Source of the DNA: Edolisoma coerulescens
Lineage: Eukaryota; Chordata; Aves; Passeriformes; Campephagidae
Length of the DNA stretch: 64,000 bases
Direction: 5' to 3'
Assembly (NCBI GenBank): GCA_013397115.1
Contig: VWZW01004383.1
Coordinates: forward strand, 303,735-367,734
Shown: positions 37,867 through 50,500 of the stretch, piece after piece
How the letters are laid out: every line of letters begins with the position of its first letter
Position numbering within the stretch: the stretch's first letter is position 1
Notes under the pieces: model-generated
The model's input: only the letters and a program-made list of their open reading frames with translations
Told to the model about the DNA's origin: nothing
Databases searched by the model: none
Program-made: the position numbers and the translations under genes

Positions 37867-37930
37867 GTACTGCACAATGGACTTGTGATGGAAATGAATC
37901 ATCCAACAGCTGGGAGGATAGCTGTTCCAG
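37867..37930 (+). CDS. SUGCT: SUGCT internal exon near the C-terminus (64 nt)
   Basis: Seen: a 64-nt exon that starts in phase 0 (GTA CTG CAC AAT GGA) and ends one base into a Gly codon. It encodes VLHNGLVMEMNHPT followed by AGRIAVP. An AG acceptor lies at 37865-37866 and a GT donor at 37931-37932 (CAG|GTTAGA). In this frame the acceptor TAG and a TAG at 37933-37935 are stops, so the open frame closely matches the exon. Known: SUGCT is a mitochondrial CaiB/BaiF (class III) CoA-transferase that moves CoA from succinyl-CoA to glutarate in lysine/tryptophan breakdown; loss causes glutaric aciduria type III in humans. From memory, the segment VLHNGLVMEM..HPT.G.I.VPG lies roughly 50-60 residues before the C-terminus of a protein of about 440 residues. 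Inferred: the Gly codon is completed by the next exon, which I did not find. No catalytic residue is in this piece. A processed pseudogene is unlikely, because splice sites flank it and the neighbouring exons are not fused to it. Confidence 0.87.
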
Positions 37931-38288
37931 GTTAGATGTTTAATCCTTTTTGCTAAATTAAATGCTACATGACATCCTGAGTGGTTCCGGAACTCAGCTG
38001 AGGACATGACGCATCTTCACATTTCGCTCGAATAAAAGTTTAACCAGGCCGACATTTGTGCTCATAGTGACTCCAGTAGCAGAAAAATGGGTTAAAGCAT
38101 GGGTCAGTATAGCTTCTGGTTTCCATCGGTGAGTTGTCATAAAACATGAATGTGGATTTGATAATATTTGCAAACTCCCACTGCTAGAAACATTACTGCT
38201 AAATCATCTACATGAGTATGTGAATATGTTTTTGATTTAGTTTGATTTTGCAAGTTACCCAGGCTTCTTTTAGGGACATTTCTGTTTG

Positions 38289-38400
38289 AAAAACAAAAAA
38301 TACAAACAAACAAGCAAAAAAACCAACCCATAAAACCCCACACCCCCTCCCCCCCCAAAAAAAAAACAAAAACAAAGAAAAAAAAAGAAGACAAAAGAGG
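38289..38400. repeat. A/C-rich then A-rich low-complexity tract
   Basis: The plus strand has almost no T here: CAAACAAACAAGC-type units, a C-rich block (CACCCCCTCCCCCCCC), then A runs broken by C or G. It lies about 360 bp downstream of the SUGCT donor. The overlapping minus-strand frames are poly-Phe artefacts of this tract. Confidence 0.85.
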
Positions 38401-41126
38401 AGGGAAATTTGTACTGAAGACTTAATGAAGCTCTGCAATGATGAAGTCTTAAATAGCTATTTTGTACTTCCAAAGAACACAGAAGTATATATAGAAGTAA
38501 TAAACTAGTCTCTCCTCTTTAAAGCTCTGAATGGATCAGGAACTGGTGTAGCTTTCCTTCCATCACAGTTAGTTATGTAATTGGGTTAGGTTCAACCAGA
38601 GCCATTATGAACATACAGGTCCTTGCAGTTGTCTTGGTTTTGATAATTGATCCTTATCTGATAATCTGTTAGCTATTGAGTCAATTTTTCTACTCTCTTC
38701 TTTTCTCTCTCCCAGGCCACATTGAGAATTGTTTCCTCCTTCATTCAAAGCACTTTGTCAGGTCTATTTTTATAAGAATTTCTCCTTACATGGTGTATTT
38801 CTTTGCCAATTCCACTGTCTGACACAGCACCCAGTTGTCATCAATTTCAGTTGCATTGAGCACATGTAGTGTTAAGAAGAATTTGACCCATAAAATTTTT
38901 CTTAATTTTCACATCCTGGAATCACACTGGGATGAAGAAAGAATTATTTGAAAGAAACCAATCCCATATTAGATCGTGTTTTCTTCATGAATAGAGGGGG
39001 TGTTTGCATGTGTGGATATGTATGCTCCGTATTTACTCTTTATCACAGTTTGTGTTCCACATTTGGTCTCACTAAACTTGGATCTTTGGTTGACTGTATT
39101 AAAAAATGCATCTCTAATTTAGATGCACATATCTGGAAATAGCAATCTTTTTTTTTAAATTTTCTTGCAGAAAAGTAATCCTGGTTTATATACCCAAAAT
39201 GAAAAGACAAATAAAAAGTTTTGACTTAATTCTTTTTTAAGAAGTAGAAATAAAAGCCTTACAGATGGTAGAGGAAGTGTGTAAGGTTTTCATGTTGCAT
39301 ACAATTTATAATCTATCTTAGAGAAAGCAAATACTCCTTAAGGGGATAGCTTAAACTGCAAGAAGAGGAAAGAGATGAAAGGAAAGTTCTAATGTCTGTC
39401 AGCAGCGATAGAATGTATTGGCAAGAGAGTGAGTTTTTACGTAGGTAAGCCATAGTACTTCCCAAATCCTTAGTTATTTTTTATTTTATTAAACTAGTGA
39501 CACTGCACTAAACTAAAATAAATCATCTTAGTCTCTCATGGTTTGCCATTTAGATGGACTTCTATGAAGAATTTCTTGTATTGAAACAGATGGTTGAAAT
39601 GATTATTGGATATTTGAGCAGGAAAAGTAGAATTCCTTCCTTTCCTGGCATGGGAGAATAAGGAGGGGAGAGACAGGGGAGGAAAGGGGGAAGAACACTC
39701 ATTCAGTGTGAGCAGAATGGACCTATTGATATCGCTGGAAAGACAGTGCATTACTCTGTCCCAAAACTAAAGTGGATTTAGCCACTGTTGATGATAGGTA
39801 ATAGAAGTACCCTGGATTTGTCCTGCTCAATGATATATCTGAAGAGTAGAGGGAAGAGTATGCAAAGAAAGCCTACAGTAGACAACTTCTCAATGACAGT
39901 TAAAAAATAGAAGGGTTTTTTTTCCCCCTATGTGGTTATATTTTAATATCTTGTATTTGGTAGAGGACAAGTTTACTAAGCTCTCAGTTTCTGTCTCAGG
40001 ATTGCTTATCAAGGAAAATTAAGTTATTAATGTGAATGTTGAAACTGAATAGACTGAAAATGTTTTTCTTTAAAGGGACTGGGGAGACTCTGATTCCAAA
40101 ATAAAAATAGGTTGCTGTTATTTCTTAACCATATAAGCCAGATTTTAATGTGTCCTTTAGTAATTGAATTGGACATCTCACTTGAGGCTCTTGACAGAGG
40201 TCTGACTTTTGCTGCCAAATAAAGTTGTGAGTGCAGTGACATGCACTTATTAAGTGGAGCATGCTGGCAGATTTCAACTCCAAGTATCACAGGTGGCCTC
40301 TGTATCTAGTGTATTGATTTGCAGTAGTCCTCCAGGTATGTCCCCAGTTTGAGAGCTGGTTCAAATCTGTGTATGAATCCTCCACTGTAGATCTTGCAGC
40401 TTGAAATTCTGAGAGATTGACATTAGTGTAGGCTACATTTTTAATGTTGGACTTGGTAATTCACACTCCTCCTTTGCTTAAATATCCGTTGTTATGGTTA
40501 TTGAATTTGATTCTTTCCTCACCTAGTCAGTGTTTCCTCCTTGCTGTTTTTGTGATTCCCAGTCTAAGGTATACTGTGTGCTGATAAATGCATTATAGGG
40601 TGCCGGTGAAAAGGGAGTGGGAGAAGTACTACAAAAACCGTATTTTTAGTGATTTTTCTTTTCAGAATGTATCTTTATGTAGGAAAGAAAGAAACCTTGC
40701 ATTTTGATATCTCTTGTTTCAATTATTCATGAAAAATGTCTGTGCACATATACATTGCACTGTTGTTACTAGTATCAAGATACCTCAGATTCAAGAATGG
40801 ATATGAAAAAGAGAGTTCATTGTTTCTGACTTAGAGTGACTCTATAAAAGATTGTGAGAACATTCTGAAAAAAAAATGTGGTTCTGTGTAGTTCAGTAGT
40901 TTCATTAGGATAATGTTGCACCTATATAATTCTGAATATTCATGTCATTATGTTATTTTAGAACTGACATATACATACACTTGACATATCTTGTATAGAA
41001 TGTGAGACACACTGTGAGAGAGCCCTACTTGAGTCATTCTTGCCAGAACTGGTTCATCTGATTGTAGGGCTGAACTAATGAATCTCTTCTGTTTCTATAC
41101 CTGAAGACAACTTAATCATCTTTAGT
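38401..41126. other. SUGCT downstream intron, nothing recognised
   Basis: Unique AT-rich sequence without a recognisable exon or element. The next SUGCT exon, expected to complete a Gly codon, was not found. Confidence 0.5.
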
Positions 41127-41538
41127 TTGGGGCAGTGCTCCAAAGATGATCAGGAGCTGGAGCACCTTAGCTGGGGAGGTAGAGCCAGGGGAAAAGGCAG
41201 CCTTAGAGGGTCCTGTCAGAAGCCCTCCAGCACCTACAGGAAAATTATCACTGTGAAGAGCTGGACTCTTCGCAGCAGTGCATGGTGGGAGGATGACGGA
41301 CAAGAGAGATTCAGTCTGTATATCACAAAAATCTTTTTCGTTGTGACAACAGCCAGGCCATGGAGCAGGTTTCCCAGAGAGGCTATGCATACTCTGTTCT
41401 TAGAAATTTTCAAGGAACAGCTAGATAAAGACAGGGGCAACCTCATCTAACCTAAGACATGACTCTGACCTGACCCAAATAAGAGTGGAGTCCTCCTGAA
41501 GTCCTTTCCAACTTGGATTATGTTCTTATTCTGTGATT
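41127..41538 (+). mobile_element. CR1 LINE 3' fragment, sense
   Basis: The left part reads CAAAGATGATCAGGAGCTGG, then AGCACCTTAG, as in CR1 ORF2. Later text includes a diverged RPWSRFPREA, then FLEIFKEQLD. The fragment ends in CR1 3' UTR text (GTCCTTTCCAACTTGGATTA) and TTCTTATTCTGTGATT. It has a 107-codon open frame, but this is not an intact RT; the element is 5'-truncated. Confidence 0.9.
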
Positions 41539-42803
41539 AACATCAGTATCTCTTCCTCAGCTGTGTCGTGCTTAGCCGTCTCCACAAAGATCTCAAGGAG
41601 AAATGACACAGTTTAATCAAATGGGAAATGTAGAGCACAGAAAGTACTCTTGGGGACAAAAAAAATAATGTTTTATACAGTGCCAGATTGCAGATGGCAC
41701 TGGATGGCACAGAGACACTACAGGTAAGTGAAGGGACAAAATTTTGAGAAGTTTTAGCATCTGGGTTAGTCTTGAACTACTTTTCCAACAAGTAATGGAC
41801 TTCTACAGAGAGGGGTAGCATGTGGGTTTCTGGAAGTCACTGAGTATTGTGAGTGCAAATATGGAGCACAATGGATGCTCCCAACCCATACTGATTACAT
41901 AGAAAAAAACTAATGGATGCAATACAATCTTTCACAAACCTTTTCAAACCTTTCAAACTTATATGGTTTAGGGAACTCAGATAATAATACTCCCAACTTC
42001 TGCATTATCTAGTCTCCAATGCTGACTTTTAAAGGCTGCTGGTTGTTTTCTAAAGTCAAAATAGTGTTTGCAATATTATTTTTTGAAGAAAAAAGCATGA
42101 TGTGTTCAGCTGTCCCAAACAAGCTAACCTTTTTAGAATTTATTAACTAGCAGGAACCTTTGTGAACTAAATTTCAGTTCTGACTCCTTCTAAACCTTAG
42201 CAAACTGGGGATTTGAATATAAGCCTAGACCTTGGAATCATCTCTGATCAAACAGGAAACAATATAACTGTAGAAATTGTGTAAATCACCTCTTCCAGAC
42301 AAAACAGCTATTCTCGATAATGTTTATGTTGTAATTCTTCTCATCCCCATTTCCTGAGTTGATAAACACTCTCTCTGTCCTTTGGTCCATGATCTGCATC
42401 AAGGATGACTTTATTGCTCAGAAAGGCCAGTTTCATACCTGGCTTCATAATTTCCTTCTGTGCTCTTGAGATAAAGTGTTTGGGGGACTACTCCAAGCTC
42501 AATTAGGAAAAATAGTGCAGGATTCCTCCTTGACATAGATTTCTTGGACTGAATTCAGGCAACTTATGTCAATTAATCAACCCACTCAGGAGAAATGTCC
42601 CTTTTTCCAGTCTCCTCCTGTCACTGTGCATTACAAATATACTACTGAAACAGGAAAGAATTTTTTTTCAGAGGTAGGCTTTTCCTGTTGTATGATTCAT
42701 TAAATGGTGTCATGGTTCCATGGAGACTAATTGCCATCGATCTCTTAGAAGAATGTTTTTAAGGAATAAGACAGAGGCAAGAAATCTAATAGGACTTCCT
42801 TAT
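41539..42803. other. SUGCT downstream intron, nothing recognised
   Basis: Unique sequence. No exon, RNA gene or element recognised. Confidence 0.5.
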
Positions 42804-42875
42804 TGTGCCACAGATTTCTTCCTTAACCTTGGACAAACCACTCTGTGTCTTACCAAACTAATTTTTTGCAGTTTT
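42804..42875 (+). repeat. MIR-like SINE core fragment
   Basis: CACAGATTTCTTCCTTAACC, then TTGGACAAACCACTCTGTGT, parallels the MIR core (CTTCCTGTGTGACCTTGGGC AAGTCACTTAACCTCTCTGTG). It is short and strongly diverged. Confidence 0.48.
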
Positions 42876-43362
42876 TTAGATCTTTGTTAATAGTTGAAGA
42901 CTACTTTGATTCCTCAGGGAAGGAATTTCTTGGGAAATTTTTTATTTTAAATATTTATTTCTATTTGTCATGTATGTATTTATACCTATTTTTTTCACAT
43001 ATGTGGAAGACTAGTTATAGTTAAGGAAATAATACTGGTGTGTCTATGTATTTGATCAGTGCACTTCACTACAGGGAGCAAATCTGGCTGTTAGTGATAG
43101 ATGCTATCTTTTATTGACCATTTAATGTAAGTGTAGTAGAGGAGGCTTTAGTAGGACTAGATATAAAGCAGAGAAAAGTGACTTCCACATGGAGGAAGTT
43201 TGCAGGAAATTAAGGAAGTCTGCACTCCAATCCATTGTTTCCTGCAGCTAGGAGATCCTTCAATATAAGAACAACAACAACATAAAAAATCCCAACAATT
43301 TTTTCAAGATCCTTTGCGTGAACTTCTGATCCTGTCTGCTTCTCATCAGGTGTTTTTTTCAT

Positions 43363-43407
43363 ATGTGTGTGTGAGTGTCTGTGTGTGTGCGTGCATGCAT
43401 GTGCATA
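43363..43407. repeat. (GT)n imperfect dinucleotide repeat
   Basis: GT/TG units interrupted by GA, CT, CG and CA, ending in GCATGCATGTGCAT. Alternating purine-pyrimidine sequence of this kind can adopt Z-DNA. Confidence 0.85.
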
Positions 43408-45504
43408 ACGGATGTTAATTGAAAAATTTTAATTTCACTTCACTATTTATGGTACATTGGAGACAAACAGCTTTACCAGCATTACCATTACCTCATTCGC
43501 GTTTTTTAGTTATCAGGGCTGACTATTTATGTCTTTTACATTCACAGAGCAGATTTCAATTTTGAGGAGCCCATGACCATTACACAAATAATGTAGGAAC
43601 TTACACAAATAATGTATGACAGCACACCTAGCTATCCTCAAAATACTTTAAAATTTTTTTAATAAATATACAAACAAGATATTCATACTGATTGCAAAAG
43701 AAGAAAAGAGATGGTGGGAATGGCAAGGAATATGTTATTGGCTTCAGGATTATGTAGAAAGGCTAGTACATCTTTTTAAGGAATGATGCTTTATTGGAAT
43801 CTTTCTAGATTCCTTTTAAGTAAAACATAAATAAAAATAACTTTTAATATTTTTGCTGTCATATGTTTCCACAGTATTTCTCTACCACATATTTTAAAAT
43901 TTGTTATACCTCCCAGAATGGTCTTAGTGCCACAGTTAATACTTTTAAAGTTGTTTTTAGGAAGAAAAGGCAGCTGTTTCTTACCTAGTTCTGCGGCTTC
44001 ACTTGTTGGAGGGAATTAAGAAATAGTGGAAGTCTCAAAGTAAATTAGTAGCAGTACTGACTGGGTCCAGTACTGACTGTGTCACTCAAGCAATGGCTCT
44101 CCAGGACTGCTGTTCAAGGTCTCTGAGCCAGACTCTTCTCTCATCAGACCCTAGGTTTCTCTGTCGGTCTTTAGGATCTGGCCATCAAAGTTGTTTTTCT
44201 TGCATCATGTATTTTTTTCCAGGATCTGGCACTGCCATATAGGGAGGAAAAAAAAAAATTCAGAGGACAAGTGGGGACATTTTCCTGCTCTGTACATAAT
44301 AAGTCAAGTAAAGTTGTGGTTGAAGTATTGCTGAATGTTGATTGGTAATTATACTTCTAGTTACAGGAGAATATTTTCTTTATATTTTCCTACATGTGTC
44401 CTAAGCTATACTAGGATTTTCTTTAAACTGGACATAATTGTGATGGAAAGTTAACTCAAGAGTATCACCCTGCTGTCATGTGGTAGGGGAGAAGGAGGGA
44501 GAGAAAGCTGAACTATTGATTGAATAGCCAAATAAAATAATGAGTTTCCCACCAATGTGATTGTCCTAGAATTCAACTTTGTTTAAAATTATGTGGTTTT
44601 TTTCTTCTGTTTGAATGTGTTTCCCACTTCTTTCTTTATAAATAACAATAACTTAGAAAGTAATTTCTTAACCCTCACTCTGTAACAAGCACAGCCAGGT
44701 GCTCACACAGTTCAGGGTGTGTGATTATAAAGATATGTCTGCATGCCTCGGGTGTGTTGTAAAACAGCCAAATTACTTCAACACCCATAAATTTTTCATA
44801 TATCTTTATGATCTTTAATAATTATTGGATAAGAAAACGAATCTACTGTCAGTTAAAAAAGTTTGATTCCATTAAATGTAAAAATATATTTTAAACATTT
44901 AGACAATTTTACTTAATCCTTAGGACACTGAGTAGACTAATCAGCATTTGTGTTTCCTCCATATCGTCTTGACCCAAGCCCTGCCTTCCCATCAATGGTA
45001 AGAGTGATTGGACTTACGCTGTTTTCTGTGAACCTAGTCCAAACAGTTTTGTGGTCAGCACTGGCCATTAAGTCATGTACTTTGCCTTTTTATCACATTG
45101 ACCATAGAATGTCATCAATTTAACTCTTTCACGTATGTTTGACTATAGTTTGTCTTTTTCAGAACTCCTCAAGAGATGGAAAATTCACCAAATATCTGCA
45201 GCTGTCTTTAAAGGCCTGATCAATTTAATTGTTAAAAAACTCATGATCTCCAATTTAATAGAGAAACTATATTTTTTTGTGTCTTTCATGATGTTTAAGT
45301 ACTTTTTGTGCCCGTGAAAGTACTTACATGACCAAAATTTCATCTAGATAACTTTTTGACAAACTATGTAGGGTCAATTGCCCAGATCTTTTCAGGTCCT
45401 TTGTGTAAGTACTGTGCAGTTACAGTTTTGTAACTCCGTCTTTTTTATTGCAGTCTCTGTACTGTATATATACAGGAAAAACTACAGTTGTACAGAGTGC
45501 ATCA
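43408..45504. other. SUGCT downstream intron, nothing recognised
   Basis: AT-rich unique sequence. No exon or element recognised. Confidence 0.5.
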
Positions 45505-45605
45505 CAAACTTCCTGCCTGACTCTGGGCAAGTCTCTTAGCCCATGAAGTTACATTTCCCACTTCTTCATGCAAAAGATTGAGAAAATAGAACTCACAATT
45601 AACTA
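45505..45605 (+). repeat. MIR-like SINE fragment
   Basis: TTCCTGCCTGACTCTGGGCA, AGTCTCTTAGCCCATG, then TTTCCCACTTCTTCATGCAA, AAGATTGAGAAAATAG follows the MIR core and tail order (TGACCTTGGGCAAGTCACTT ... TTTCCTCATCTGTAAAATG). Of the MIR-like pieces in this window it is the clearest. Confidence 0.58.
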
Positions 45606-48600
45606 CATTTTTTTCCAAATTATAATAATTATAAAATGTGAAATTTGATGCTATTTTTCCTTGTAGCTTATTAAAAGAATCATTGGATAGAAATAAGGGC
45701 CAAAATAATGCTTATACAGTTAACTTAGTTGTTCAATTGTTTAAGAGCCGACCACCAGTAGATACTGTGTACCTGTAATAGGTTAGTAAATTTATCTATT
45801 ACTCCTGAAGTCAGGAATATTTAAGTTCTTTTAGTCACTGTGAACTTGAATTTATTTTTGTTCCTCTTTCTTGTACTTACTACTCTTTCTAGTACAGTCC
45901 AGCCCAGAAATTAAACTAGAATGGTGATTTTGACCCGAGTCTTGAATATTCTAAATGATGCCTTAATAATTTGCACTATCAGAAATAAAGCATTGCTGCC
46001 ACCTCTTTTGTTGTCTGCCATTTTGCTAACTATTCTAGACCTCTTTTGTGATTCTGAGAGAGAAGGAAATTCCCAAGAATTTTTCCAAATGTTTTGTGAC
46101 TAGGTGTTCCTTTTATTTTTTTACCGGACTTTTATTTATCTGCTATTGGTCACCAAATTAGATCCCAGTGTTGAAATTTGTTTTGCTAAAGATAAACATC
46201 TTTTTAGGAAAATAAAACTAGCTTGTCCATCCTAACACAGTGTGCAAAAGGTTTAAACCAAGACAGGATAGATGTGAACTAGCTTAATCCAGGGTCTATT
46301 GAAACATTAGGCATTGGATCAAGACCTGATCAGAAAAATCTTCCTGACACAGAGTCTGTTAAGGTACAGAACAGAATTCCCTAAGAAAACACAGAATCCC
46401 TGTTTCTTTGGCTCTCTGAGACTAGACTGAACATAGAAGATAAAAGCAGTTTACCTGTATAAAAAGCAAATAAAGGTTCTATTAAATGGAATTGGTGACT
46501 TAATGAATTTCAAAATGTAATGTGAGTTCATTGCTTTAAATTAAAGTTATTTAGAGATTGTGCCTTTGGCGGGACAATAGAAAAAAATTTGATTTGTGTG
46601 TAAGTAGAGTGTTTCTCGTGGGTTTTCAAATAGATGCAGAGATCAAATGAGGCAGAAGTTTGCAGATTAGAACAAGCTTTTTAATATTCTTTGCAGGCTG
46701 TTTTTAGAAACATCACAAGGAACAGAAAATCAGGCCCATTTGTGAAGCGAGGCAGTACAATTTATAAACATGTGGGGCAAACAAAATTTTAAAGCTGATG
46801 ATGCACAAATACCCAGTTCCAGTAATCCATTTTGTACATGTTGAAAGCACAACTTCATGCTCACATCTGCTATTTCAAGCCCAGGGACACAGACATATAA
46901 GCTTGTACAGACTCACAGCAATTCAATAGTATTCTAAACAAATCACAAGATTAGTGGTAAAAAATTAAGCTGCATTGCTTTGATTTTGAGATTTAGATCC
47001 CTATATGAGCGAATCTATGACAAAAACTCTCCTGTAATTTGAAGCATTCTAGTTTTCACAGTTGTTCGTACATAGGGGATAGAAAAGGTAAAAAAGGGCC
47101 ATAAATCTTTGTGTTGGTAGTATTTACCTTTGGTACCTTCTTAAAAGGCTGGAATAAGGACTTGTGTTGTAGTTCCTGAAAGTTTTACTTTCTGACTTCC
47201 TCACTACTCACAAATCAATGTCCCCACTGTATGATTTAGTAGTTGTTTTATCTCAAAACTGAATGTAGAGTTTGATAGCATACTTTTCTACTCCTCATTT
47301 TTGCTTGGATTTCCTGAGAAAAAAAAACATCAGAAAATGCTGACCTGTCTTTTTGCTCCTCGTAGATTCAGGTACCATGCTCTAGCTTTTACTGCCTCTA
47401 AAAGCGTTGTGAGAATACATGGGTAAAGTGTAGCTTTGACATGGCTGCATGGCAATATTAGATTGCAAGAGGCCTCTTTAACATATCCTTCGAGCACTTT
47501 TGTAAGAATGACAATGTAGAGAAACCTACTGGAGGAAAACAAGATAACCTGGGGGAGTAGCTCAGAATTTAAAAGAAAACCCTTGGTGTCTTCCAGTTAA
47601 GCTATTTACCTTCTAAGAGTTATTATTCTGACAGATTTTAAGCTTTTCAAAATGTTAGCTAGTGTGGTGATACCTTGGAGTCTTCCTTCCAGTTGACTTT
47701 AAGAGAGAAAGCAACACCTTGTTTGCTACTTCAATATGACTTTCAGATTCTCACTGCTAGAAAGCCCACCACTCAAAGCAGCATCATCCACCACCAACGA
47801 CCATGAGGCAATGTTACCATTTCCATGAATTTACTGTTTTACTTTTACTTTTTTTATGTTTTTTTGTTTTGGTTTTGGGGTTTTTTATAATGTAGGAAGT
47901 TTTCACTCAGTTGCTGTATTTTGAGGCATAGCATATACTTCTAATTTTCAGGTATTTTAATCGATTTGTGTTCTTTTTCCCAAGCGTACGCAGACATGAA
48001 TCAAAATGCTTCATTGATTGTATTTAGAAGCTATAAGTCTAAAGTCTTATCTTACTCTTGGAATTTAATCTTATACTGGACACCAATTACAATAAAATAT
48101 AATAATATACTTCCGTAACATAATTATTCATTACGCTTGTATATCACATGTGAATATATTATAAACTCTTCTACACTTGACAACCCAAGGAGGTTATTTG
48201 GTGTTAAATGGTAGAGAGAGAAGAATTAGATCATTACGGTGCATAATTTATAAGCAGAGGTGATTCATAAAATTAAGAAATCTGAATATTTTTTGTTTAG
48301 TATATAAATGTTTTTCTTTTTTTTTTTTACAAAATCTTGTATAAAGAAAATTACTGTAATTGAAAACAAAGTTAATCACTGGTATAATACTGAATTTTTA
48401 CCTGCTCACCTTTGAACAGTATTTATGTGTAATTTTACTTATCTTTGATATCCAAGAAAAAAAAAATTTAAAATCCAGGAAAAAAAAAAAGATTTATTTA
48501 TAAACCAGATTTCAAATATTGGGTGCATTCAGGGAACTTACATGCTCTGATGATTTGTTGTGAATACATTATTGATGCCTTAGTAAATTGTGGATAATTT

Positions 48601-49261
48601 TTAAACTCGGGATGAATGAATTAAACAAGTGTTGTCTTATTTACAGTAAAACATGTCCTCAGTACAAGTGCTCTGCTCTTTTTTGAAGACTCTATTCGCA
48701 GCTTTGTCACATAATTTTTTTTAAAATTTACTCTTAGTCAATTAACATGTACTAAAAAATATGGAACCTAATATATGCAAAACAAAATTAAAGCATTCTA
48801 ATCCACAGTACACTTTGTAATATACTGACTGATAATTACATAGAAATATTAAAAGGATCTGTTTGTAGAGGATCTTTAAAAAGCCAAGAGATAAGGTTGA
48901 AAGCTCAATCATAATTTAGGAAATTTCTGTCTTCTAGTGCTTAATGTCTTTACCAGAAGAGTTTTTAGTAGTTCAAGATTTGGTTTTATATTTGAATAAT
49001 GTAACCATTACCAGAGCTTCTTCTGCCTCATGAATGCCATGAAATCCAGAATATGATATGGACAATGAAACCTACATTTCTTCATGGTTTTCTGAGTTCT
49101 AAATTCAAAAGATCTGACCATGAACTTCTCCGTTTCCTACATTTGGTGACAGCAAAGCAAGAAGGGTGGAGCCTGAGAGATGTTTTAATGAGGCTTCTAC
49201 CGATCAGTAGCTTGCTGGAGTCAGCTCCATGGAGTCACAAACAGCAGATCCATCCCTCCAC
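45606..49261. other. SUGCT downstream intron, unique AT-rich sequence
   Basis: No exon recognised. It contains T/G-rich tracts (47848-47890), a poly-T run near 48315 and A-rich runs at 48457-48492. The segment 46.5-47.0 kb is free of simple repeats and could be unique conserved DNA, but this cannot be judged from one sequence. Confidence 0.5.
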
Positions 49262-49352
49262 TATACAGCTAAAGTGGTGAGGTAGTTAGACTAGATGATA
49301 TCTATACGTCCTTTCCAACTCTACTATCCCATTTTGTTCTATTCTATTTTTA
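49262..49352 (+). mobile_element. CR1-type 3' tail
   Basis: GTTAGACTAGATGATATCTA, then TCCTTTCCAACTCTACTATC and TTCTATTCTATTTTT is a CR1 3' UTR end with a TTCTA-type tail. I do not recognise CR1 ORF2 in 49.05-49.26 kb, so this may be the tail of a very short CR1 or of a SINE that borrowed a CR1 3' end. Confidence 0.68.
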
Positions 49353-50500
49353 AAACCTCTTCATTTACATCTTCCTTAGATCTTCTGTCCACCTGTGTCT
49401 ACTCACCTCCCTCAAAACTTATTTTCTAGCAAGAAAGAACTTTTTATTTCATCAATTTAATTCCACCCTTCCCTTCCAGTCTAGCATTAGTATTATGGAT
49501 ATGTTCCACAGGCCATATTAGATGGGCACCTGACAACAAGACAGCCTTTATGAAGTTTCTGTTGTAAATTGGTTCTCTGATGTACACGGGTAATGTCTCC
49601 CTGAATTACAGAAGGATCTCTTCCAGGCTTTTTCATAAAGACAAAATGCATTATTCTCTCTCACAGTCACAGTGTGTCCAAGACCATCAGAGGTTAAGAA
49701 ACTGGGTTCGTTTGGCAGATGTTTCTTGTTATTCTGCCAATTTAGTCAACAATAGGTATTCATAATCCTGGGGAGGCTTGGAGGTCATAGAAATTACAAG
49801 GCAGGCAGAATAGCTCATGCACAAATAGCTGAAAAAGAAAGGAATCTTTTGGGGATTCCCCCCACCCCTTTTATTCTGCTTGTCCTAGGGGCTTTCATCA
49901 GTCAGTGACATTGTGCATTGGCTTCAACCCTTGGTGCTGGCTGCAGTGTTCAAGGTCCTGAATGGCGCAGTCTCTGTTTTATTGTTTCAAGGGGGATATT
50001 CTTCTACACTCAGCTTTCAATGCTTTGTATAAGTATTAAAACATTCTTCTCAGCAACTAGTTTAAAATAACTTGTTGGAATACGGGTCAAGAGAGGATGG
50101 GGAGCCGCCACAGAATAAAGATATCAGTTATTGTGAGGCAGCATGTAGTGTAGAGCAATCATCTGTTACTTTACCAGTATGGAGAAACTCATTAGATTCT
50201 TATTTTCTGGTCTTCTCAAAAGTTTATCCTTGCTGAGAAAGACATGGAGCTGGCAGAGAGAAGCAGTGACCTTAAGAGGAAAAAGGGATGTGGAGAAGTC
50301 ATCAAAGAGCTAGTTTGTGTGTGTGTGGCCGGGATGTTAATGGCGATGGAATGATCTCTGCAGGTAGTTTAACAGAGTACACTGGACTTCTCAGATGTGA
50401 GGCAATCTCTGTCCACCTTATGCAGTAAAGAACAGTGTGATACAACAGTCAGTCAGGTGAGACTAACAACAAGAATAAAGCATTACTGAAAGGCAAAGCA
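49353..50500. other. SUGCT downstream intron, nothing recognised
   Basis: Unique sequence, slightly less AT-rich than its surroundings. No exon or element recognised. Confidence 0.45.

Noticed and set aside
41127..41450. A 107-codon frame that could be mistaken for a gene
   Set aside because: It sits wholly within a CR1 3' fragment, and its readable parts are CR1 ORF2 C-terminal text.
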